Shown here piece after piece: positions 9,781-20,265 of a DNA stretch of 64,000 bases (position 1 is its first letter; each line of letters begins with the position of its first letter). This DNA is from Leptidea sinapis. Its lineage: Eukaryota; Arthropoda; Insecta; Lepidoptera; Pieridae. The DNA lies in contig NC_066292.1 of NCBI RefSeq assembly GCF_905404315.1, forward strand, positions 10,788,001-10,852,000, read 5' to 3'. Made by a program: the position numbers and the translations under genes. The notes under the pieces are model-generated. The model made no database searches. It saw only the letters and a program-made list of their open reading frames with translations, and was not told the origin of the DNA.

Positions 9781-11574
9781 TTAAATCTATTTGCTCAAGA
9801 AAGAAGCAGGCTGATGTGATACTATTGTTTTAATGGCGGTGCGAAGACGAAGCGGATTATTACTTTATTATAATTATTAGCAATGACGTTCTATAAGGCT
9901 CGATTTTTACTAACATCCTATCTGTGTTGATAATTTATAATAATTTAACCAATTCAAGGCCAAAATTGTGAAATTATTTAACTGTCACCGTTGCATGATA
10001 CTGGTGCAAATTTTCAAATAAATCGGACCTATTAAAATGGTTCTCAATGACGATTTAAGATTCTGTTACATACGTTGATATAGGCTGATATAAAATATAT
10101 ACAAAGCAATAAATACAACAAATGTAAGTACTCTTTAACCAATTTGGTAGTATAGGAATGTTACTTTGCAAGATGGATCAAACTAAAATAGAAAATGAAA
10201 TACAAATTGACCTAGTTCCAGATTTAGTTCGATAGTTATCGGCTTTCCATAACATTAACATAACTCCTGTGTCCTCTCAGAGTTGCCCAAAATCTTTTCT
10301 AATATATTCGACACTCATTCTTCCTATTTGCGAAAAACGGAAAAACATTTCCAGTTTTATTTTCAATTTGTTGTGGAATGAAAGAATTTGTCTGTATAAT
10401 TTCTTACACCGTTATACAAAAATACAAAATACAAATACAATATTTGAAAGTGTCACTTTTGCACGACATAACTTAATCCTTCTTTCTTTTCTGTCACGTG
10501 CCTGAATTAAATTTAAAAATGCTCAATTTTGCAGAATTAAAAATATCATCAAACGTTGTATTTCGTTATAGTTAATTTTTTTTTTTAATGTCATTTTTAT
10601 TATTACTTATTCCAATTAGCATGATATATGATTCAATAACCTCGGTGAAAATGAAATAAACAGATGCATGAAAAATTTGATAGAATTTAATACTCAAGAG
10701 TACTATCATGTTAGATTCTCACGGAAAAAGAAACCAATTCAAATAAATTCCACGCTTAGTAATACAACATGCATGAAGTTAAAGAAATAAATAACCTTGG
10801 GTTTGTATTAGACGACTTCTAGTTATTTCGCACGTTACTCATATTGTTACTAAATCTGTGCAGATGTTTGGTTTTATTAAAAGAAATTCTAAGCTCTGAT
10901 TTTACCGATTACACTTCAAACTGAGTTTAATAAGACTGGGTTTTACTCAAACTAGTTAAAAGTGTTTATCTCGATTAAAGTCGATTTCATTAATACATAC
11001 TAAGAGTGTTAAAATAAACAAAGTTTACATGTCATAAGCAATAGAATGTTTCAAATATCTGTCAAAACTGTCATCCGAAAGTATATACAAATCAAAATTC
11101 TTACATTTCAATAGAATTGAATACATTTCAATATTTCTATTACGATACCGATTTCGAAAATTCGGCGGTTAGCATTTAAATGCGTTTAGTTTGTGTTGGT
11201 GAAATGCGAATTCAATCTGTAAATTCACAGGCGTAAACCTATTTCAAATCTCTCTTATCGCGTTCTACTTCAATAGTGAAATCAGCCCTTTAGGGTTAAA
11301 GCTAATTTTATTAAGCAAAAAATGAGTTGCACCATTTGACAATTTTTAGGTGACTTCATAACTTTAACTGTTAACCGTAGCCATCCAATCTTCACCGGTT
11401 AAAGCTATTGTTAATTTTAAATATAGATCCGTCAAAAGCTTGAAGAAAATATTTGATTTAGTTCTTAATTTAAAAACACAAGTTAATAGTAATATTGGTC
11501 ATTACTGAGCATTCCTGTTAAAGTATGGAAACTTTAAATAATCCAGCTATTTCTGAAACCGGATCTGTTTAGTT
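9781..11574. other. AT-rich stretch, nothing recognised
   Basis: There are no long frames, shared repeats or convincing splice-flanked coding segments. The 78-codon plus-strand frame at 10269-10505 has a simple composition and no motif. Confidence 0.5.
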
Positions 11575-11690
11575 ATTCAACGTGGAAATACTGCCAATAT
11601 TCTTGGTAAACTTCCTGGTAGTGATATTTTTTACTTCACCTAATCGTAATAATATTTAGTATTGTAAATATTATAAAGTTATAAGCATTG
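11575..11690 (+). pseudogene. Family K 3' fragment
   Basis: CAACGTGGAAATACTGCCAA followed by TATTCTTGG encodes QRGNTANILG, matching the C-terminus QRGNAASILGTLPRND of the family K frame at 40654-41240. The tail AATATTTAGTATTGTAAATA also matches. Confidence 0.7.
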
Positions 11691-11718
11691 TTTTGGCAGG
11701 GGAAGGGGATTTGGATAG

Positions 11719-11858
11719 ACTGCCGCCATTCTACCTTTGCACGACACGCCATTAATTAGGATATTATCATCCCCATCATTTGGATGTTTGGCGGTCCTCC
11801 ACAGTGCAGTTTGTTCACTCGTGCGCTCGTTTGTCCTCCTTTTCCAAAAAAATTACAG
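11719..11858 (+). mobile_element. LINE-B fragment with internal deletion
   Basis: CCGCCATTCTACCTTTGCAC and CATTTGGATGTTTGGCGGTC correspond to LINE-B 47072-47150. It then jumps to the 3' UTR block GCTCGTTTGTCCTCC and an A-rich end. It lies between two family K segments. Confidence 0.75.
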
Positions 11859-11864
11859 AAATAA

Positions 11865-12236
11865 ATTTGGGCACGGTGAAGGGCGCTAGTGCGGGACGCG
11901 GCTTGCTTCGACACTCTGGCTCCTTCTCATGTCCAAGTTACGTCAGTTGGTGCTGGGGCTGCTACTTCTACTGCTGAAGACGGCAAGTGTCGTAGATATG
12001 TCAGTCTCGGTGAGTCATATATTTTTCTGCCGTTTGGTGTCAAGACACTTAGTATGTGGAGCCCAGAGGCACGGAGAATGATATTAGTAAATAAATCCAC
12101 GCGCCTCAACACGGCTACTGGAACCCCAAGCCCTGGCGGCTATTTCGGTCAACAGATCAACCTAGATATCCAACGCGGAAATGCCCCCACTATTATTAGT
12201 ACTTCTCACCGTAACGAAAGTTTTTATTTAATATAA
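11865..12236 (+). pseudogene. Family K fragment (RPDG-domain element)
   Basis: The frame 11889-12236 reads DTLAPSHVQVTSVGAGAA, then an AED...RRYVSLGESYIF segment and a C-terminal YFGQQINLDIQRGNA. It parallels the better preserved copy at 40654-41240, but the Cys/His and RPDG part is absent and the WARGRALV region carries a stop. A retroelement origin is inferred from its repetitive nature. Confidence 0.7.
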
Positions 12237-12429
12237 TCATGGTATTGTAAATATATAAGTAGTTATATGATTTGTTTTGTTAGCATTGCTTTGAAAAGAA
12301 AAATGTTATTTTATATTTGTAAAACTTTCGGTTGAAGTACATACATAAATAAAGGCATCGATTCTTCATCAGTGCAATAATATATTGTTGTCCAAAGCAT
12401 ATTTCGAGAGCGGAAGATTTATTTTTATT

Positions 12430-12580
12430 TTTTTGAAATAATCTCCAGGCTTATTGGAATTCGCATTCAGTCAGTTTTATAAACAATTCCCTTTGTGAAG
12501 CAGGATTGAAACCAATTGGTCCTGTAAAAATGTTTGTATAATTAATTGAATCAATAAAATTCCCGCATTGCTTATTGTCC
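12430..12580 (+). repeat. Dispersed repeat I (CTTATTGGAATTC)
   Basis: GCTTATTGGAATTC, the AACAATTCCCTTTGTGAA block and TCCTGTAAAAAT are shared with 17785-17945 and, inverted, 14975-15130. It is a non-coding dispersed repeat of unknown class. Confidence 0.55.
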
Positions 12581-13019
12581 AACAAAATTCTTGTGATTAT
12601 TTTGTTTGCTTGTTGATTGAATGTTGTCTTTTGTCTAAGTTTGGTTCGGAATTTGATGTCTTGGTGAATACACCATATAAAAAGGAGTCATATATTTTTT
12701 AAAACCGTTATTAAGTTGGTCTGTATTATTAAGATTAAAAAGAGATGTAGTTCGCGATTAGAGAGAAAATGGTAGTAGAAAGGAATGTACCTACGTCTAC
12801 TTTGTGATGTAGATACTCCCACGATATGCTCTGGATACTCTAGCTGCAATCCCAGAGTTACTAGCCATCACTGATCACTTTAAAGAATGAGGCTTAGGTA
12901 AGGGAAAGAAGGTATTAATCACTTTTTAAAATATTGAATATTTTGGCGTTTTATATTTTTGTTTACTTAACTATATAACCTTCTACCCAATAGGGTAGAC
13001 TTGTTTTCAATAGAATTAA

Positions 13020-13320
13020 AATTTTTTGACAAAGGGCGAGACGAGCAGGATGTTCAACTGATGGTAATTGATACGCCCTGCCCATTACAATGCAGTGCCG
13101 TTCAGGATTCTTGAAAAACCCAAAAAATCTGAGCGGTACTACAACTGCGCTTGTCACCTTGAGACATAAGATGTTAACTCTCATTTTCACAGTAATTTCA
13201 TTAGCTACGGCGCCCTTCAGACCGAGACACAGTAAATTGTAAATGCTTCACAGCAGAAATAGGCGCCGTTGTGGAACCCATAATCTAGCCGGCATCCTGT
13301 GGAAAGGAGCCTCCCACTGG
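13020..13320 (+). mobile_element. Rep-A copy 3
   Basis: A near-complete copy from GGGCGAGACGAGCAGGATG to GAGCCTCCCACTGG. Both stem arms are present (GTGCCGTTCAG and CTGAGCGGTAC), with a change in each arm. Confidence 0.88.
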
Positions 13321-14112
13321 AAACATATACAGATGTTACCTATATTGTTGGAAGGTACAAAGCGTTAATTATGAGTAGCCGCTTAAATGGGGGCGCTTTA
13401 ATTGGCACTTTGAATTGTATCTCCTTCTCATCTCATGTAGACATTAACTTTTTAATATAATGGTTAGAAAATTTTGGAAAAATGTGTACTTATCTTCATA
13501 GGATATCTGGACATATAAACAAAATTAAAATCAACTTAAAATTTAAGTAAAATGCATTTGAATTTTAATTGGAGAAAACTGTTTGTCAGTTTTGTCCCAT
13601 CTTCAAATTAGTCTAACCAATTTTAACTGGCCATTCAGATAGCTGATGTTAAAGTGAGTATATTAGCTACTCTTATTAAGGAAATATACAATAGAAATGT
13701 TTCGTACAAAAAAATATAGGCCACTAATTGTATACAAAATCGGATTCATTGGTCGCTCCTATTAATATACTCCACTAACAATGTGAATTAAGCCTAACCA
13801 ATCACTCAATGCATCAACACGTTTTCATGTCTCATTTAGCATTCATTGAATGTTTAGGTCACTCACTATCTGTTATTGGTTTAAATTAACTGAGTTGTGT
13901 TGTGAATATATTTACAGTGAATAAAGTTAATATTTAACAGTTTAACACATATTATATTATAGATAAACTATTATAAATAACTTTTTAAGCATTTTGTCTT
14001 GTTTTGAAGCAATATTAGGAATTATAGTTATTTTACCAATAGTTACCTAGTTTGTCTGTCCTATTTACTCACTAAGCCTCTTGTTTGTGCGTGATTATAT
14101 ATTTTCTCAATC

Positions 14113-14137
14113 CCTGGACTAATTGGATTAGTCCAGG
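14113..14137. repeat. 11-bp perfect hairpin
   Basis: CCTGGACTAAT and ATTAGTCCAGG flank a 3-base loop (TGG). Confidence 0.9.
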
Positions 14138-14674
14138 CCGAGCTAAGCAGAAACTAAGTCGCCCTTTTAGATTACCGCAGGACCTGGGAACGATGCTGGA
14201 GATTGGAGAATCTGTACTTGGAGTATCTGTACCGTTGTTAAATATTTTTGGATAACAGGGATACCTATGGTACAAAGGTGCCTGTTTCAATAACTGTGCA
14301 GTCTTTTCTTTTAGTTAAGAGCCACATACCGTCAGGTGTCGTACTGTAATCTCATTTATCCTTTTATGCCATAGAAGTATTTGCTTCTTCACTAGGATCC
14401 CAGAAAATGTATAAAATGTATGTGTTGCATAATTCAACAGACTGTTTTTAAGCGTTTATATTTTTGTATTGTTTATTCAGTATTGTTTTGTAATGGAGCA
14501 AAATATTATGTATAATAGCAACACCTTGGGAATAGAGCGATCTAAATTTTAGGCGATTTTTAAGCGATCGAATTTATAAACTTACAAGAAATTTTATGAA
14601 CAATCAAACATTCATTTTTCATTTTTATATTACTTTGAAAAATTTTGTCATCATCGTTTCAATGGCCCCAAATA

Positions 14675-14722
14675 TATATATATTCATATATGTATATCTA
14701 TATATATATATATATATATCAT
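14675..14722 (+). repeat. (TA)n microsatellite
   Basis: A TA dinucleotide tract interrupted by CATATATG and CTATA. Confidence 0.9.
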
Positions 14723-14826
14723 ATTTATGGTATGAAGTTTTAGCTTTATGGCAACCTTACTATCGCACTGCGATGTGGCATCAGTTCAAATGTAGCAGGC
14801 CTAACAGTGTTGTATGTATCCTCGAG

Positions 14827-14867
14827 TTCATAGTTAGAGCAAATTTGATATTTGCTCTAACTATGAA
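14827..14867. repeat. 18-bp perfect hairpin
   Basis: Arms 14827-14844 (TTCATAGTTAGAGCAAAT) and 14850-14867 are exact reverse complements with a 5-base loop, TTGAT. Confidence 0.95.
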
Positions 14868-14974
14868 CACGACCCAGCACCCATTTCTTGTCAAAATATT
14901 TGCAGATTCGTTAATATTGAAATAAATACTCGAATGCTTGAAATAAATAAATAATCCAATGCTTTTAATGGAAT

Positions 14975-15130
14975 TAAAAAATTTACAGGAGTATTTAGAT
15001 GGATTAAATTTCCCGAGGGAATTATTTACGTAAAACACAGAATACTATTCCAATAAGCGCAGAGTTTATTTTTAAAAACTTAACAAGGTTAGAAGAGCTT
15101 TTCGAGCTCGTTGTCAAAGTAAAGCTTTGA
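14975..15130 (-). repeat. Dispersed repeat I (minus)
   Basis: On the minus strand, TTCAAAGCTTTACTTTGACA, the TTTTTAAAAATAAA stretch and GCGCTTATTGGAATA match the copy at 17785-17945. Confidence 0.6.
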
Positions 15131-15654
15131 ACTTCCTGTCTCAAAAGCTTTAGACCGCAAAATAATAATGCATTTACTTGGAAATGATGTGAGTTTCCTC
15201 TATTTCATTTTACAACGAGAATTATGAGTCACAAAAAGTGTATTTTAAACGAAAACAAATTGATACTTATTTCAATAATAAAACGTTTATTGATAATAGT
15301 AGTATATTTTGTAGGTTTTTTTATATGTGATTAAATATAATTAAAAATTAAATTAATCTTAGCTAGGATGGGTTTGAGATGAACGTAAAATTATTCAACG
15401 TTACCGAATGAAAACAATTCTTTATCTGCTAAAACTTTGTTTCTTCAAGACATACTGTTCATCTACTTCCATGATTCCCCATTTGAATGTCGTGAAGTAC
15501 CCTCTCTATATTCACAGTAAATGTTTTGGATTTCCTGGAAGAACTTTTTATTTTAATATCTGTGTCGCACGACTATCCAACTAAATATAACAAAAATAAA
15601 TTAAAAATGAGTTTATATAAACGGAGAGTATACTTTTAACTTATATTAATAAAA

Positions 15655-15765
15655 TTTGAAAACAAAATTTTATGAACTGTGCGGGACTCGAACCCATGAC
15701 CTCTCGCGTTTCGTGAGAGTGCTCTGCCAACTGAGTTAACCGTTCGAGTTACGTATCGTAATAAA
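15655..15765 (-). repeat. tRNA-derived SINE head (minus)
   Basis: The minus strand gives CGAACGGTTAACTCAGTTGG, then CAGAGCACTCTC and ATGGGTTCGAGTCCC, the A- and B-box order of a tRNA promoter, followed by ATAAAATTTTGTTTTC. The anticodon arm folds poorly and the tail is that of the SINE family, so I do not call a tRNA gene. Confidence 0.7.
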
Positions 15766-15884
15766 ATCTTGTATGCTTTGTTTGGAATTCATCGTTCATC
15801 AAATTTTGTTTATAAATTTTATTAATATAAGTTAAAAGTAAAGTCTCCGTATATATAAACTCATGTTTAATTTATTTTAGAATT

Positions 15885-16310
15885 CAAATTCAAATATTTT
15901 TATTCAAAATAGGATTCAAAATCACTTTTAAATTTCGTAACACATTTGTTTTTTACATTTTCTGGGATCTTATTGTAGAAGCATATACATCGCCCATCAA
16001 AATACTTACTAACTCAACCCAACCGACTAGTAGGCATAACAAGTTTTTGTTTGTTCCTCGTGTTAACATTATGAATGTCACAGTTTCTAGAAAATTCCTC
16101 AATGTGCTTATTAACATACAGACCATTATCAAAAATATATTGAGAAGCAACAGTCAAAATGTTTATTTCTTTACACTTTTCTCTTAATGATTCATTAGGA
16201 CATAGGTTATAAATCGCGCGAATAGCCCTCTTCTGCAGCACAAAGATGGTATAAATATCAGCCGCATTGCCCCATAACTATATACCACAGGACATAATAC
16301 TATGAATAGA
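15885..16310 (-). pseudogene. LINE RT C-terminal fragment (LINE-C-like)
   Basis: The minus-strand frame reads LQKRAIRAIYNL, LREKCKEINILTVASQYI and VNTRNKQKL. It parallels LINE-C at 28419-28620 (LQKRAVRAIYQL, LKEKFKEINIMTVYCQYI) at clearly lower identity, so it is a related but distinct family. It ends with AATTCAAATTCAAATATTTT, the 3' end also seen at 61590. It is 5'-truncated. Confidence 0.8.
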
Positions 16311-16360
16311 TACCTAGAAGTGAGGGTTTATCACTTTAAAAACATAACAAATTGTTTATA
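16311..16360 (+). repeat. SINE body fragment
   Basis: AGAAGTGAGGGTTTATCACT and the following AACAAATTGTTT match the SINE body at 1420-1480. Confidence 0.5.
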
Positions 16361-16864
16361 TTAATAATTTAAAAAAAATTAGTATTTTATTTTATTATAT
16401 ATTAGGGTAGCATATTAGTTAATTATTCTTCTTTATCATTAGTATCGAAACCATTTTCAATTTCAATATTCAAACAGAATATTCCAATCCTCAAATAAAT
16501 TGAAAATACAGTTGAAAATGCTTTTTCTGTAGAAATTCAAACGGTTTTCGCTTGTCCGAAAATACTAGAAAATAAATTGAATATGTTAGCGAAGTTTTTC
16601 GGCAACAGTCGGAGGACACTTAAGAGTTATGTTAATTTTATTGAAAGCCGATAGCAAACAAAACCTTCAACTGGGTGGATTCTGTACTATTTGTTTTGTA
16701 TTCAGTGTTTCTCTATTGTAAAGACAAAATTTCTTTCGTTGAAGTCATTTTGAGGTATTAAGGGGAATAAAAATAACGACACACAGATAATAGAATAAAA
16801 AAAATTGCGTGCGTTCAAAGTACACAATATGTGAGACGTGAAACTTCTTTTGGCAAACTGATTA

Positions 16865-17012
16865 TAAAAAAATGCTGGGAGAGTTTCTTGCGCCGCTACT
16901 TCTCTCTCAGAGCGCCATTTGTTTCCGAAGCGGTGGTAGTATCTAGTATATTAGAAATGACATCAAAAAGAATTCTAAAGGAATCAATTTTAAGAAAATA
17001 AATGCCTTTTTA
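16865..17012 (+). mobile_element. LINE-C 3' UTR copy
   Basis: GCTGGGAGAGTTTCTTGCGC, CTCTCAGAGCGCCATTTG and TTCTAAAGGAATCAATTTTA, ending AAATAAATGCC, match the LINE-C 3' end at 28875-29020. Only the 3' UTR was inserted. Confidence 0.85.
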
Positions 17013-17136
17013 TTAAATCTCGTTTATATTTATAATAATCTGTTCTCTAAATCTAATGTTTTGTCAATATTAGAAAATATGAAATATTTTATTTTATTAA
17101 AATTTAGTTGTTGTTATTAAGATACTTGAAGTAAAG

Positions 17137-17270
17137 CTTACTAGTGGCCGCGCGCTAAACCTGCAAGATTCAACACTAATAGGGAAGATGTTCTACTTAC
17201 TAGCGGTCGCGCGCTAGACCTGCACGATATAACGCTAGTAAGGAAGATATTCTACTTACTCACGGCCATC
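17137..17270 (+). repeat. 59-bp tandem repeat, about 2.3 units
   Basis: Units start at 17137, 17196 and 17255 (partial), each with CTTACT(A)G, a GGYCGCGCGCTA core, GACCTGCA and GGAAGATRTTCTA. The repeat is unusually GC-rich for its surroundings. Confidence 0.85.
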
Positions 17271-17709
17271 GGAAATCATATGAGGAATCTACTTTCGAAT
17301 TCTTATCAACGTTATTAAATAATCAGATTTACTAAGATAAGTTTAGTCATTCATAGACAAAAACTTCACAAACTTATTTATTACGATCGGCCGCTCACAA
17401 CTGTGTCTGCAAATATTTCTCTAACTGATCATTAAATCCGATATTGTTGACGCCAAGTGAGGTCACTGTTAACAAAGAAATGAATCCCCGACACTTCGAA
17501 CACTGTTGCACGCGCTCAAATGGTTCGAGCTTTTACTGGAGTGAACCAAATCAAAGAGTCGTATAGTTTTTCTTTTGTCTTGTTTTAAAGACCTTTCGGT
17601 AATTGAAACGGTAAATTTTTACTAAACATTATAAAATAGTAATTTACTACGATTTATATAAAAATTCTCAGTTTTAAACATGTTTCAAATTATTTATAAT
17701 CTCGATTGC

Positions 17710-17775
17710 AAAAAGAATCGTGTTTTATCGTGTAAATACAATGATATTTGTATTTACTAAAACACGATTCTTTTT
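17710..17775. repeat. Long hairpin with a 4-base bulge
   Basis: AAAAAGAATCGTGTTTTA and GTAAATACAA on the left pair with TTTGTATTTAC and TAAAACACGATTCTTTTT on the right; only TCGT is unpaired within the left arm. Confidence 0.9.
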
Positions 17776-17784
17776 AAACCGGAA

Positions 17785-17945
17785 ACTCAAAGCGTCACTT
17801 TGACACAGAGTTTTCTAAGCTCTACTAGTTCTCAAGCTTTTTAAAAATAAATATTGTGCTTATTGGAATTCCTATTCCGTATTTATGAATAACATTCCTT
17901 TTGTGAAATCATAACTCCTGTAATAAAATATTTTTAATCATTTTC
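17785..17945 (+). repeat. Dispersed repeat I
   Basis: It contains AACTCAAAGCGTCACTTTGA, a TTTTTAAAAATAAA stretch, GCTTATTGGAATTCC and CTCCTGTAATAAAA, as in the other two copies. Confidence 0.6.
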
Positions 17946-18080
17946 ATGCTATACGAGTAATATGAGCTTGACCTACAGCGTAGCATGTATGTAGCGATAT
18001 CTTTCAAAGTGATATTAAACACCTTGAAGAAGTCTGATTTCATTTGGAAGGAACTCGTTCTATTTCCTCTTCCTTTGAAC

Positions 18081-18333
18081 AGGATGCCAGCTACATTGTG
18101 GGTACCACAACAGCACCTATTTCTGCCGTAAAGCAGAAATGTGTAAGCGTTACTGTGTTTCGGTTTGAAGGGCGCCGCAGCTAGTAAAATTACTGGTCAA
18201 ATGAGACTTAATAGAATATTTTTGTGTTTTTCAATAATCCTGAGCGGCACTGCATTGTAAAGGGCAGGGCGTATCAATCACCGTCAGCTGAACGTCCTGT
18301 TTTTTTCGTCCCTTATTTTCATAAAAAAAATTA
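18081..18333 (-). mobile_element. Rep-A copy 4 (minus)
   Basis: It runs from AGGATGCCAGCTACATTG through TTTCTGCCGTAAAGCAGAAA and GAGCGGCACTGCATTGTAAA to TCGTCCCTTATTTTC. The internal stem region is partly deleted. Confidence 0.85.
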
Positions 18334-18604
18334 AAGTTTTCCACCACCAAGGCCTGGTAATAATACTTCTTTATCTTGGCCTTATATCTATGAAAACTTT
18401 CCTTTTATTATGTATTTTGCTGCTGAAAATTTAAGGGACGTTATTATAAATATATATATAATTGTCCTTAAGGTATCATTTGGTCAGAGTAAGTAAACTA
18501 CTAGATTAACCAAGTCCTAATTTTCCTGAAACTGAATAATATGAAAATATATATCGAGATATATACTGAAAATTAACCGTCATCATAACATTTCATTCCT
18601 TAAA

Positions 18605-18690
18605 GTTTTCTTTGAGCGACTTTTTATAGCCAAGTTGATATAGCACGACAACTCTCTTCTGCGACGCAAAAGCTATAACATTGATATCAG
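18605..18690 (-). pseudogene. LINE-C RT fragment
   Basis: The minus strand reads ADINVIAF...QKRVVVLYQLGYKKSLKE, aligning with ADIDIVFALQKRAVRAIYQL of LINE-C (28402-28466). Confidence 0.7.
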
Positions 18691-18694
18691 CCAG

Positions 18695-18934
18695 GGGCGT
18701 GCATATCATATAGGCCATTAAGCAGTGCCTATCTTGTTATGAACCTAAATAAATATAGTACTAGTGTTAAAGTTAATTTGATTTGGTTCCGTTATTTTAT
18801 AACCACACTTTTATTGAACACCCACTCAGAATTTTTTTCCTGTACTCTAGATACTAAATACCTACTTTTCCAAAGCTCAACTACGACTAGTTGGATCCAC
18901 AGTGCCTACTTTGCTAGAAAACGAATGCACGCCA
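18695..18934. mobile_element. Short TIR element (GGCGTGCAT ends)
   Basis: It begins GGGGCGTGCATATCATATAG and ends AACGAATGCACGCC, so the outermost 9-10 bases are inverted. Subterminal CAGTGCCTA occurs at both ends in the same orientation. The 77-codon frame inside has no motif. A non-autonomous DNA element is inferred. Confidence 0.6.
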
Positions 18935-19019
18935 ATTTAAATTTACTACTCTACATATCAACTTATACTTAATAGCGTCATACTGTTGGCAGACACTGTT
19001 ACTTAATATCACTAACTCA

Positions 19020-19110
19020 TGAAGAACGGTTGGCTCAGTTGGAAAGATCGCTCGGATAGAATCCGAGAAGTCGAGTCGCGCATCGGTAATAAATTTTGGT
19101 TACTAATTTA
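19020..19110 (+). repeat. tRNA-derived SINE head
   Basis: AACGGTTGGCTCAGTTGG, then AAAGATCGCTCGGA and a decayed B box (AAGTCGAGTCGCGCATCG), followed by TAATAAATTTTGGTT. Confidence 0.65.
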
Positions 19111-19242
19111 ATTTGAATCACGAATGTGTGTGTTTAAGATAACTCGACATAATTGAAAACTTCATCCAGGCACAAAAAAAATGTGAACATGTAAATTTTT
19201 TGTGTTTTATTCAGAAATTTATAATATTTATAATAAACTAGC

Positions 19243-19435
19243 CGTTCCCGCCCGCTTGGCGATGCGAATTTTAAAAGGAAATCGTTGGAATTCGAAAAAT
19301 AAGTAGCCATAAACCATCTAGGATAAATTTCGCATCGAATGGTGGTAATTTCATGTAGATGCGCTTAGTGGTTTAGGAGTGAAAGAGCCTCAGACAAAAA
19401 CCATTTTCATTATATATATAAATACATGTTTAAGT
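19243..19435 (+). mobile_element. Short dispersed element (CTAGCCGTTCCCGCCCGCTT)
   Basis: It starts CTAGCCGTTCCCGCCCGCTT and ends in TTATATATATAAATA. This layout (a CTAGC start with a CCCGCCCGCTT motif and a TATATA end) is a common insect non-autonomous repeat type. It has no coding capacity. Confidence 0.5.
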
Positions 19436-19639
19436 AGTAATTTATTACTGGTAAATTATTGCTTTGACTTATAGCTCTCTTATTCGAGCTGAGCGTTACA
19501 GCTCATTGTCATATTCAATACCCACAAAATATCCTCAGAGTGCCCAATGAAGTTTCACTTAAAAAACAATTATTTGTAATCAATATTTCATTTTTCAAAA
19601 CAAAACAATGTGTGTAACTGTATTTGCAATAATCAATAT

Positions 19640-19930
19640 GATTACATGACATTAAAACTATCACTACGTGGAAGTGTACCTAGAATACTGGCAGCATTTC
19701 CACATTGAAATGCTAGGCCTTGGTATCCAGTAGCCCTATTAAGAGGCGTAGATAGTACTTTGTACATTCTTCGTGCCTCTGGACTCCACGGGTCAAGTAT
19801 CTTCTCTATACCAAACAGCACAAAGATGTAAGACTGAGACCGACATATTTAAGACATTTGCTGTCTTCAGCGATCAAAGCAGCAGCCCGAGCACCAACTG
19901 AAGTAGCTTGGACAATAGAAAGAGCCAGTT
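19640..19930 (-). pseudogene. Family K fragment (minus)
   Basis: The minus-strand frames read ATSVGARAAALIAEDSKC, LKYVGLS, WSPEARRM and CGNAASILGTLPRSDSFN, interrupted by frameshifts. It is co-linear with 40900-41240. Confidence 0.75.
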
Positions 19931-19969
19931 TTACAATAATATGTTAAAAACGAATGCTTGCTTAGATTA

Positions 19970-20265
19970 AGGTTTGGTCTCCGATGCGCTCCAATGGTAT
20001 CTAGTACCATAGGCGTAGTCGCAATTTGCGGCAACTAATACTACGACCAAGTGGGCTTACTCGAGCCAGTCTTGAACAGTGTGTGACGTTGCCATACCAC
20101 ATGTTCTGTTAAACTTTGCTAATAATTGAAACTAAAATGCCCGGTTGCGTAGTAAAACTTTGTAAAATAATACTACAAAAAGTAATAAAGACACTGGCAT
20201 CACATTTCATCAGAAAGTATTTTGTATTTTATTAATTTCAATGTAAAATAACACGAAGCGTATGT
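19970..20265 (+). pseudogene. THAP first-exon repeat, copy 1
   Basis: An ATG at 20137 opens MPGCVVKLCK, the start of a C2CH THAP DNA-binding domain (C-x4-C). After a one-base deletion the frame continues with NTTKSNKDTGITFHQ, the segment that precedes the domain's His. About 165 bp of 5' leader and the following ATTTTGTATTTTATT are shared with the inverted copy at 34080-34405. The donor-like GTAAGT of copy 2 reads GAAAGT here. This may be a THAP transposase (P-element-like) 5' end or a duplicated host first exon. Confidence 0.6.

Larger units (their letters stand above)
13321..14970. other. Non-coding stretch with simple repeats and hairpins
   Basis: I find no gene. Two hairpins (14113-14137, 14827-14867) and a TA-rich microsatellite (14675-14720) are listed separately. 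Confidence 0.5.

Noticed and set aside
17137..17270. CRISPR-like direct repeats
   Set aside because: Units are contiguous 59-mers without unique spacers, in a eukaryotic genome.
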